In this document: in pieces, positions 39,326 through 47,034 of the stretch
How positions within the stretch are numbered: position 1 is the stretch's first letter
Layout: each line of letters opens with the position of its first letter
DNA from: an uncultured Paenibacillaceae bacterium
Lineage (GTDB): Bacteria > Bacillota > Bacilli > Paenibacillales > K13
Direction: 5' to 3'
Assembly: GCA_913056365.1 (NCBI GenBank)
Contig: CAJXLT010000014.1
Coordinates: forward strand, 17,286-81,285
Length of the DNA: 64,000 nt
Position numbers and translations under genes: made by a program
The notes under the pieces: generated by a model
What the model saw: only the letters and a program-made list of their open reading frames with translations
Databases searched by the model: none
Told to the model about the DNA's origin: nothing

Positions 39326-40371
39326 AGAAAGACCTCCATATACTCGCTTTTAGCACGTTCGAAATCATCCATTCTGCCAATATCCATCCAATATTCACGG
39401 ATCGGGAAGACAGCCGCATTCCGGCGAGATTGAATCAATGTTTCAAACAATGTAGGCATATCGTAAAATCTGTCCGCAGGCACTTCATTCAGCAGTTCCG
39501 GGTTCAACACATAGATGCCTGCATTGACAAAATAACGTTCAACGGGCTTTTCTACTATAGCTTGAAGCTTGTTCTCATCCACTCGCACCACTCCATAAGG
39601 AACCTGGTACTCATAATCCCTTACACAAAGGGTCGCAATCGCTTTTTGTTCACTATGAAATTGCAGAAGCTGCGAGAAATTGACCTTGGTTAATAAATCT
39701 CCATTCATGACAATAACGGGGGATTCCGACTTCTCTGGAATTAGACTCAGCGCGCCAGCTGTGCCCAGACGCTTGTCCTCGCGCAGATATCGAATTTCAA
39801 CATTCCACTTAGAGCCATCACCGAAGTAATCCTCGATCATTTCCGCCTTATAATTAACAGAAATATAAAACTTTCGCAATCCATAACTCATGAAATTCTC
39901 CATAATCGTTTCGAGAATCGGCTTGTTGCCTACCTTCAGAAGCGGCTTCGGACAATCCTCAGTCAGCGGATACAGCCTAGTTCCGAGTCCGCCTGCCATC
40001 AGGACAACCCAATTGTCCTTGGCTTCCGGTTCCAGCAACTCATCGATGCTCTCTAGACCGACTACAATCCCCTTCTCATCCACAATGGGGATTTGATGCA
40101 ACTTGCGTTGGCGCATAATCCGCAGTATATGCTTGTTATCTTCGTGCTGCTGCACCGTTAACGGATTCGGATTCATGATCTCTGTAGTCGAGTCCTCTAA
40201 TGTCTTGCCCTTCAAAAAACCACGGCGCACATCCCCGTCTGTCACGGTTCCATGCAGAATACGCTGCTCATCCACGATGAGCGCAATCTGCATGCCGCTT
40301 GCATCGATCGCTTGAATAACTTCCTTAATCGTACTATCCAGCTGGACAAGTGTGCTTTCCCATGTTCGCAT
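39322..40371 (-). CDS. CBS-domain sugar-1-phosphate nucleotidyltransferase (PtmE-like)
   Basis: 349 residues. Two CBS motifs (about 8-115) are fused to an NTP-transferase domain with MAGGLGTRLYPLTEDCPKPLL (about 124-144). Campylobacter PtmE has the same fusion and makes GDP-glucosamine for legionaminic acid synthesis. By analogy this protein would supply the nucleotide sugar at the head of the pathway. It overlaps its neighbour on one side by 4 nt and on the other by 1 nt, so it is part of one transcript. Confidence 0.8.
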   Translation of the reverse strand: MRTWESTLVQLDSTIKEVIQAIDASGMQIALIVDEQRILHGTVTDGDVRRGFLKGKTLEDSTTEIMNPNPLTVQQHEDNKHILRIMRQRKLHQIPIVDEKGIVVGLESIDELLEPEAKDNWVVLMAGGLGTRLYPLTEDCPKPLLKVGNKPILETIMENFMSYGLRKFYISVNYKAEMIEDYFGDGSKWNVEIRYLREDKRLGTAGALSLIPEKSESPVIVMNGDLLTKVNFSQLLQFHSEQKAIATLCVRDYEYQVPYGVVRVDENKLQAIVEKPVERYFVNAGIYVLNPELLNEVPADRFYDMPTLFETLIQSRRNAAVFPIREYWMDIGRMDDFERAKSEYMEVFL

Positions 40372-41012
40372 TACCGCACCTCCTTTGCAGGTACCCCGAT
40401 AACTGTACGATGGGCGGGCACATCTCGGATCACTACTGCTCCCGCTCCAACTACGGCTTGATCGCCTATGTGAAGCCCTTGCTTGATAATAGCACCAGCC
40501 CCTATATGAACACCTGAACCTACCTGCACATTACCGCATAGGACTGCACCAGGCGCAACGTGGGTATGGGCACCGATTCGGCAATGATGTTCTACTATCG
40601 ATTTGGTATTAATAATTGAATTCTCTTCTATCCTTGCACCGGTTTGAACGACACTACCAACCAAAACCTGAACACCTTCTGCTAAACTGGAACCTGGAGA
40701 GACAATCGCTGTCGGATGAACAATAACGGGAAATTGGTATCCCTTGTCGCTCCATTCCGAGTAAATTCGTCTGCGTGTATCATCTGCAAGACCGAGCGAA
40801 CCCACACCATTAGCAAGAAGCACTGAATCTGTTTGAAATTTGTCTATGACTGAATCATTCCCGATCAACGGGAGACCTTCCCACATACCTTCGTGACATT
40901 CTTTATGCTTAGCAGTGTAGCCCTTCATCACAGGGTTCCCATTCATCCAGATAGCCTCAACTATTACCGATGCATGCCCTCCACTGCCTATGACGATCCA
41001 TTCCTTTCTCAT
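40371..41012 (-). CDS. PglD/NeuD-like sugar O/N-acetyltransferase
   Basis: 213 residues. An N-terminal Rossmann-like part (WIVIGSGGHASVIVEA) is followed by a left-handed beta-helix of hexapeptide repeats (about 105-205), with the likely catalytic His in VEHHCRIGAH. PglD-type enzymes acetylate the 4-amino group of a UDP-amino sugar. Here it would take the place of the GNAT-type LegH. An alternative is NeuD-like O-acetylation of the finished sugar. Confidence 0.78.
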   Translation of the reverse strand: MRKEWIVIGSGGHASVIVEAIWMNGNPVMKGYTAKHKECHEGMWEGLPLIGNDSVIDKFQTDSVLLANGVGSLGLADDTRRRIYSEWSDKGYQFPVIVHPTAIVSPGSSLAEGVQVLVGSVVQTGARIEENSIINTKSIVEHHCRIGAHTHVAPGAVLCGNVQVGSGVHIGAGAIIKQGLHIGDQAVVGAGAVVIRDVPAHRTVIGVPAKEVR

Positions 41013-42085
41013 ATAACATCATCCGGTTCGTAGTTTCGATCGGCTATTTTACCTAGCCAATCCCAATAGTAATTCGGAGAGATTCCTGAACCAGGGCGTT
41101 TTACACTCAAATTATCTGACGTAAATCGTTCGCCCTTTCTAATGGATTTGGCCGCAACCAAGCTCTTACGTACGGCATTCCGATTCACCAATTCGTGAGG
41201 AGATGGCGATTTCAATGGTGATCCCATCGCTTCATGAACCTGTCGAATAGCTTGTACCATTTCACTTAGTTCAGCAGGCTCCAATGAGGCTTGATGATCT
41301 GGTCCCGGCAAGTTCCGATCCAATGTGAAGTGTTTTTCTACAACAGAAGCGCCCATAGCGGCGGCTGCTACCGAAATAGCGATTCCTTCTGTATGATCAG
41401 AATACCCGACTGGAAGCCCGAAGGTGCTCTTCATGGTACACATCGCATTCAAGTTCACATCACCCAACGGAGCTGGGTAGTCAGTTGTACAATGAAGCAA
41501 TGTTACATAATTCTCCAGCAGATGTCTCCCTTCAGTGTATGCAGAAATTGCCAATCTGTCTGACTGCAAATTCTCTTCCTCACCCAGATAGCCTAATGCA
41601 AGCGCGCCTAATGCTTGCTCTATCTCTCCTACCGTGCTCATCCCCGTCGAGAGCATAACAGGTAAATGCCTACGTCCGATTTCATATAGAAATGGGGCAT
41701 TCGTTATTTCACCTGAAGGAATTTTGATAAAAGGCAGTCCGATTCTCGTTAACAAAAAGTCCAAGCTTGTTAAATCAAATGCGGTCGACAAGAATGTGAT
41801 ACCTAGCTTTTCACAATAACTTGCCAGTTCAATATGCATGTGCTCGGAAAGTTCCAACCCCTTTAGCATATCGTACTGAGATTTACCTCCAGATGTTGAT
41901 GCTTTTTGATATGGCGCTTTCTCAGCTGTTCTAGAGACAATTTGTTCCGCCTTGAAAGTCTGAAACTTAACCGCGTCAGCTCCGGCTTTCGCGGCTGCCT
42001 CTACTAATTCCTTCGCCATGGATAGCGAACCATTGTGGTTCACACCCGCCTCTGCAATGATGGTGCAAGAACGCTTTGTCATCAT
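41009..42085 (-). CDS. Nonulosonic acid synthase (LegI/NeuB family)
   Basis: 358 residues. Condenses a six-carbon amino sugar with phosphoenolpyruvate. NeuB barrel (about 8-280) with IIAEAGVNHNGS, KFQTF, LSTGMSTVGEIEQAL, HCTTDYPAP and GYSDHTEG, then a C-terminal SAF antifreeze-like domain (about 295-355) that closes the dimeric active site. Start ATG after AAAGGAGATATT. Four-nt overlaps with both neighbours. Confidence 0.9.
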   Translation of the reverse strand: MMTKRSCTIIAEAGVNHNGSLSMAKELVEAAAKAGADAVKFQTFKAEQIVSRTAEKAPYQKASTSGGKSQYDMLKGLELSEHMHIELASYCEKLGITFLSTAFDLTSLDFLLTRIGLPFIKIPSGEITNAPFLYEIGRRHLPVMLSTGMSTVGEIEQALGALALGYLGEEENLQSDRLAISAYTEGRHLLENYVTLLHCTTDYPAPLGDVNLNAMCTMKSTFGLPVGYSDHTEGIAISVAAAAMGASVVEKHFTLDRNLPGPDHQASLEPAELSEMVQAIRQVHEAMGSPLKSPSPHELVNRNAVRKSLVAAKSIRKGERFTSDNLSVKRPGSGISPNYYWDWLGKIADRNYEPDDVI

Positions 42086-42747
42086 AATATCTCCTTTAAT
42101 AACATGAACGCCTCAGCCGCTTCACAACCCGCAGTAGCTCCTCTAACTGCAGCTAACGAACGGATGGCCTTTTCGCTCCTTGGAAATGGAAATGCAGAAA
42201 CTTCGGAAGCATATATATTCATAATCCCTACCTTCTGATCCAAGTATGAGGAGATATCTACAAATACATTAGGTCTGAAACCCGGCAGATCCGGATTCAG
42301 CGAAAATTCAGTCTCAGATAATGTTTCATAAGCCAATACTCGGCGCACGGATGGATAACGAAACCACTTCGTGCAAGAGATTACCGCATCAAACACGTAT
42401 TTGTGATCTGTATGCACATCACTACGATTCGGCACATAAATAGTATGAGGTAGAACTTCTTTGAAGACATTACTTATGCGTGTAACAAGTTCCCCTATTG
42501 GTAACGTGTCTAATTGTGCTGCAGGAACTTCCAAGCGATAAACTCCGCTAAATTGATATCGTTCCTGAACTAGTTTGATTTCATCATTTCTCCTGCTTCT
42601 ATCAAGCTCATTCCCTGCCTGAACTGGAATAGAAGATATAATAAGCCAATAGACCTCATCCCCCATTGCTTTATGTTTCAATATCGTCCCACCACAGCCT
42701 AGTGTCTCATCATCTGGATGAGGTGCTACCACCATAGTTTTTCTCAT
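42082..42747 (-). CDS. PIG-L family deacetylase
   Basis: 221 residues. Metal-binding PHPDDE near the N-terminus and HTDHK further on are the conserved zinc ligands of LmbE/PIG-L N-deacetylases, which remove acetyl groups from GlcNAc-type sugars. Its location between the synthase and a formyltransferase suggests exchange of an N-acyl group on a pathway intermediate or the final sugar. Not part of the standard legionaminic pathway. Start overlaps the formyltransferase stop by 4 nt. Confidence 0.8.
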   Translation of the reverse strand: MRKTMVVAPHPDDETLGCGGTILKHKAMGDEVYWLIISSIPVQAGNELDRSRRNDEIKLVQERYQFSGVYRLEVPAAQLDTLPIGELVTRISNVFKEVLPHTIYVPNRSDVHTDHKYVFDAVISCTKWFRYPSVRRVLAYETLSETEFSLNPDLPGFRPNVFVDISSYLDQKVGIMNIYASEVSAFPFPRSEKAIRSLAAVRGATAGCEAAEAFMLLKEIL

Positions 42748-43640
42748 AGATAACTAGCCTCCTCAGGCAAATTCGGAAATTCATGATCCAAAAGTGAAAT
42801 AACACCTTGCCCGCATTTCACTACAACTGATTCATGATTGCTTGCGATGACTTTGCCAGGCTCCCAGTGCTGATATTCCTTCAGCACTCCCAAATCTTTG
42901 GCTTTCCATATATGAACATCCTGCCCCAAATATTCACAATGTGCACCGGGATACGGCTTGCTCAATGCACGAACCAAATTGTAGATCGTATTTGAAGACA
43001 TGCGCCAATCTATACAACCATCGTTCTTGTTTCTTTTGCGCCAGTAGTTTGCTTTATCGTGCTCTTGTGGAATGGATATGATTTGATTGTTCACAAAGCC
43101 ATGCGTTATCAGATCAACTTGATTCAAAGCCATCACAAGCAACTTATGATACAAGGCACCAGCATCGTCGTCGTACGCAATGGGTATAACTTCTTGGCTT
43201 ATGATGTCTCCCGAATCCGCACCTTCGTCCATAATGAAGAACGTAGAGGCAGTCTGTGTGAGACCAATTACAAGCGCCCATATAATTGGATGTCGACCGC
43301 GATTCTGTGGAAGTTCTGCAGGATGATAGCCAATGACTCCGAGTGGAGGAACTGACAGAAGATCCTGCTTGATCAAGTGTGACCAACCAAAACAATAGAT
43401 CACGTCCGGCGACTGATCTTTCACCCATTCTCTTAATGAGGCTGATTCAAGCTGGTCGGCGTAAATCCATGGAATCCCGTTTTCTCTCGCTAATGGACTT
43501 AAGTCTTGAAAGTCAGCATTCATGCGCGACGCTTTTTTTGTTACAACTCCCACAATCCGATAATGAGATGCTTTGCTTAATAAATGCTGAAGAACAACCT
43601 TACTAAATTGCACACAACCTATGAATAAGATATTGAGCAT
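42744..43640 (-). CDS. Formyltransferase-fold protein of the sugar cluster
   Basis: 298 residues. Related to methionyl-tRNA formyltransferase and to sugar N-formyltransferases such as ArnA-N and VioF. The active-site loop reads GYHPAELPQNRGRHPI, and the Asp loop reads DEGADSGDII. His and Asp are present, but the first catalytic Asn (Asn-x-His in Fmt) is replaced by Gly. A C-terminal OB-like region (about 210-290) follows. A tRNA role is unlikely given the operon. N-formylation of an amino sugar is the favoured guess. Confidence 0.75.
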   Translation of the reverse strand: MLNILFIGCVQFSKVVLQHLLSKASHYRIVGVVTKKASRMNADFQDLSPLARENGIPWIYADQLESASLREWVKDQSPDVIYCFGWSHLIKQDLLSVPPLGVIGYHPAELPQNRGRHPIIWALVIGLTQTASTFFIMDEGADSGDIISQEVIPIAYDDDAGALYHKLLVMALNQVDLITHGFVNNQIISIPQEHDKANYWRKRNKNDGCIDWRMSSNTIYNLVRALSKPYPGAHCEYLGQDVHIWKAKDLGVLKEYQHWEPGKVIASNHESVVVKCGQGVISLLDHEFPNLPEEASYL

Positions 43641-43646
43641 CGCGAT

Positions 43647-44810
43647 CTACCTTTCCAAATCATAAAATCGCTTTATGATTAATTGATTGAGATCAATCGA
43701 TTTCAGAATATCAACGATCTTTTGAGATGTCCCACCTTCACCGAAGAGTGATTTGGACTTGCTAACTATGTCTCGATGCACCGGACTTAATGCATAGCGA
43801 ATAGCTGATTCAATCTCATCGGCATTGGTCCCGCAGTTGACAACTGTCTCTCCGCAAATTCTTCCTTTTTGGCGATCGCCGATATTGATGGATGGCTTGC
43901 GAAATAACGGGACCTCAATCAAAGCGCTGGAGGAGTTTCCGATAACCGCATCTATAAATTGCAACGCACTCAGATACCTAAGTTGTCCTAACGAAACAAC
44001 CGCTAATACTCTATCCGGGTTTTCCGCGGCATATTCATCTATCAAAAAGTGGATACGTCTGCCGTAAGTATCCGCATTCGGTTTCGTTATGATCAGTTTT
44101 GCCTTGGGAAACCGTTCCAAGGCAACTAGTAGTTGGCGAAATTCCTCTCCTGGATCTTGGTCAGTCAGTGTCACTGGATGATAGGTAACCAGAAAATTCA
44201 TCTCGCCAAACGAAAAATCGATCGAATGTTCAAGCGCCTCTTTCTCCATGAGCGGTAAGTTTACGATGTTATCGAGACCTATCGCCCCCACATTGAATAC
44301 ATGATCCGGCTGTTCACCCAACTGTATGACACGCTGCCGGTAAGGTTCAGCAGCTGTGAAGTGTAGATGCGACATCTTCGTTACAGCATGACGAATCGCT
44401 TCATCAATAAGCCCTTCTGTTAATTCACCGCCATGAATATGGGTCATTGGTATACGCGCTATCATGGCAGCTTGCGCTGCAGCCAAAATTTCGTACCGAT
44501 CTCCTAATAAAACCATGATATCCGGTCTCAAACGATCTAGTGCATCTGCAAACCCGATAACGCCCAAACCCATAGATTTTGCAATTCCTACAGGTGTGTC
44601 ACTTGAGAGCAACATCTCTACTTTCGCCACTATTGGAAAATGATCTTCTTCGATTTGAGATAGCGTGTTTCCGAATTCAGGAGATAAGTGACTCCCTGTA
44701 ACAATTAATTGCAACTCCAAACTGGAGGATTCATGTACTTGTCGTATGAGCCAATATAACAAACCATATTCAGCCCTTGTGCCTGTGACAACTGCAATCT
44801 TACGTTTCAA
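43647..44810 (-). CDS. UDP-GlcNAc 2-epimerase, hydrolysing (LegG/NeuC-like)
   Basis: 387 residues, GT-B-like epimerase fold. N-terminal VVTGTRAEYGLLYWLI and central GDRYEILAAAQAA and HIHGGE motifs are typical of the NeuC/LegG branch, which removes the nucleotide and inverts C2 to give a mannosamine-type sugar for the synthase. The start is TTG at 44810, with GGGAGGGGAT overlapping the upstream stop. Confidence 0.9.
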   Translation of the reverse strand: MKRKIAVVTGTRAEYGLLYWLIRQVHESSSLELQLIVTGSHLSPEFGNTLSQIEEDHFPIVAKVEMLLSSDTPVGIAKSMGLGVIGFADALDRLRPDIMVLLGDRYEILAAAQAAMIARIPMTHIHGGELTEGLIDEAIRHAVTKMSHLHFTAAEPYRQRVIQLGEQPDHVFNVGAIGLDNIVNLPLMEKEALEHSIDFSFGEMNFLVTYHPVTLTDQDPGEEFRQLLVALERFPKAKLIITKPNADTYGRRIHFLIDEYAAENPDRVLAVVSLGQLRYLSALQFIDAVIGNSSSALIEVPLFRKPSINIGDRQKGRICGETVVNCGTNADEIESAIRYALSPVHRDIVSKSKSLFGEGGTSQKIVDILKSIDLNQLIIKRFYDLER

Positions 44811-44812
44811 AT

Positions 44813-45997
44813 CTAATCCCCTCCCAAGTAAGCGCTGCTTGGAATGTTAATGATAGAGTCTGCCATCCGTTCCGCAGTTTTGAGCTCCATAGTGGGACAA
44901 TGCGCGTACATGGGCAGTCGATGCATCAGCCGCCATATAGGTCGTACCATCAGTCCATGCATATTGGCCTTATGCAAAATGTCATCACGTATGAAGGAAT
45001 CCGGCTTCTCCAAGATCAATGCGTTTAACCAGAAATTACTCTTCGCATCTGCTGGTTCTTGGAAAAATCTGATACCTGTTAGCAGGGAAAATGCATTCTG
45101 ATAATTTTCAGCCAGATGCCTCTTCTTATTCAGAAAAGCGGGCAATTGCTCCAATTGCGCACAGCCCAGCGCTGCATTGAGATTGGGCATGCGATAGTTG
45201 TACCCTAGTTCATCGTGTGAGATTTCCCAGGAATGAGGGGCTTTGGCCGTCGTTGTCAAATGTTTGGCTCTCGCTGCCAGTGCCTCGTCATTCGTTAGAA
45301 TCGCTCCTCCCCCACCGGTTGTCAGCACCTTATTTCCATTGAAGCTCATGGCGGCTACTTTTCCAAAGTTCCCTGTGTGCGTCCCTTTATAAAAAGAGCC
45401 CAATGATTCAGCAGCATCTTCAATGAGAGTAAGTCGGTATCGATCAGCTATACGTATAAGCTTGTCCATGTTCGATGGATGTCCGAAAGTATGCATCACC
45501 ACCAGTGCTCGGATCCGTCTTTCTGTCATTCGATTATAGAGACCTGATTGTCTGCGTATGCCGATGTCAGCCAAGTGAGCATCCAATTTGTCCGCATCGA
45601 TACCTAATGTCTGCTCATCACAATCAGCAAAATGTGGAATGGCCCCCGTATAAGCAACGGCATTGGCCGTCGCCGCAAATGTAAGTGTTGGCACAATCAC
45701 TTCATCCTGTGGCCCAATGCCAGCCAATAGTAGTGAAATATGAAGGGCCGCCGTGCCATTAACGACAGCCACTGCCTTCTTCACGCCTGTATAGCTAGCC
45801 AAATTTTCCTCGAATGCGTCCACGTACTTTCCTACGGAAGAGACCCATCCAGAATCCAGACAATCTTTTATATAGCACCACTCATTGCCTGATAATACAG
45901 GTTCATGCAGGGGAAGATGTTCTTTCTCCTTCTGCTTCACAAGCACATCTTGAAGGATACGGATAACATTAGTTGCAAACTCGTTCTTGGTACTCAT
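44813..45997 (-). CDS. PLP-dependent sugar aminotransferase (LegC-like)
   Basis: 394 residues, DegT/DnrJ/EryC1 family. PLP-lysine segment FNGNKVLTTGGGG, cofactor motifs NGTAALH and EDAAESLGS, and a C-terminal GYNYRMPNLNAALG. Installs the 4-amino group on the 4-keto sugar made by the dehydratase. Four-nt overlap with the dehydratase gene. Confidence 0.9.
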   Translation of the reverse strand: MSTKNEFATNVIRILQDVLVKQKEKEHLPLHEPVLSGNEWCYIKDCLDSGWVSSVGKYVDAFEENLASYTGVKKAVAVVNGTAALHISLLLAGIGPQDEVIVPTLTFAATANAVAYTGAIPHFADCDEQTLGIDADKLDAHLADIGIRRQSGLYNRMTERRIRALVVMHTFGHPSNMDKLIRIADRYRLTLIEDAAESLGSFYKGTHTGNFGKVAAMSFNGNKVLTTGGGGAILTNDEALAARAKHLTTTAKAPHSWEISHDELGYNYRMPNLNAALGCAQLEQLPAFLNKKRHLAENYQNAFSLLTGIRFFQEPADAKSNFWLNALILEKPDSFIRDDILHKANMHGLMVRPIWRLMHRLPMYAHCPTMELKTAERMADSIINIPSSAYLGGD

Positions 45998-46995
45998 ATA
46001 TTGTAGGAATCAGCCTTGTACTTGTTCAGATTCTCGGGCTTCAAGAACCAGTCAGCTGTTTCCGCCAACCCCCTTTTCAAGCCCTCTCTTCCTCCATAGA
46101 CAGGCGTCCATCCCGCCAGATCCTTGGCCTTGCTATTATCCGCCCATAGCCGTTCGACTTCGCTCTTCGCAGGTCGCAGCCGATTCTCGTCTAATTCGAC
46201 TTCTACTTCGCGCCCCATGACTTCGGCAATGGCCTTCACCGTATCCTGTATGGAAATCTCATAATTACTGCCAATGTTCACAACTTCCCCGATTGAAGCG
46301 GGTGATTCCAATATGGATACAAAGCCCCGCACTGTATCTTCCACATAGTTGAAATCACGAGTCGGATGCAATGCTCCGAGCATAATTCGCTCCATTCCGC
46401 TAGCAATTTGCGAGATAACAGTCGGTATCACTGCACGTGCTGACTGGCGCGGACCGTACGTGTTGAAGGGTCGGATTATGGATACTGGTTGTTGGAATGA
46501 AGTGTAGTACGAATAAGCCATCTGATCGGCTCCGATCTTGCTGGCTGAATAGGGCGACTGCCCCTGCAACGGATGCTGCTCTGTAATGGGCACATATTGC
46601 GCCGTTCCATACACTTCACTGGTCGACGTGTGAACAATCTTCTCAAGGTTTAATTCCCTAGCTGCTTGAAGAACATTCAATGTACCCATTACGTTCGTTT
46701 CAACATAAGTAGCAGGAGAATGATAAGAATAAGGAATCGCGATCAATGCTGCTAGATGCAGGACTGCCTCACAATCCTTCATAGCTGCTTTCACACCGTA
46801 GGCATCGCGAATATCGCCGCTGAACACCTCTATGGATTGCTTGATGTCCAATGGAACATCATCCAGCCATCCCCACGAATTAAAAGAGTTATATAATACG
46901 AAAGCCTTCACATCGTATCCTTGTCTGACCAGATATTCTGTTAGATGTGAGCCTATGAAGCCATCTGCTCCAGTTACCAGTACCTTCTGAGCCAC
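45994..46995 (-). CDS. NAD-dependent sugar 4,6-dehydratase (LegB-like)
   Basis: 333 residues, extended SDR. GxxGxxG motif as GADGFIGSH, catalytic Thr/Ser-Tyr-Lys in STSEVYG and YSASKIGAD. Makes the 4-keto-6-deoxy intermediate from a nucleotide-GlcNAc, the first committed step. The start is GTG at 46995, with GGGATGAAGG upstream. It lies 39 bp after the Maf-like gene. Confidence 0.9.
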   Translation of the reverse strand: MAQKVLVTGADGFIGSHLTEYLVRQGYDVKAFVLYNSFNSWGWLDDVPLDIKQSIEVFSGDIRDAYGVKAAMKDCEAVLHLAALIAIPYSYHSPATYVETNVMGTLNVLQAARELNLEKIVHTSTSEVYGTAQYVPITEQHPLQGQSPYSASKIGADQMAYSYYTSFQQPVSIIRPFNTYGPRQSARAVIPTVISQIASGMERIMLGALHPTRDFNYVEDTVRGFVSILESPASIGEVVNIGSNYEISIQDTVKAIAEVMGREVEVELDENRLRPAKSEVERLWADNSKAKDLAGWTPVYGGREGLKRGLAETADWFLKPENLNKYKADSYNI

Positions 46996-47034
46996 TTCAT
47001 CACCTTCATCCCATTGCTAATGTTCTTACTGCTT

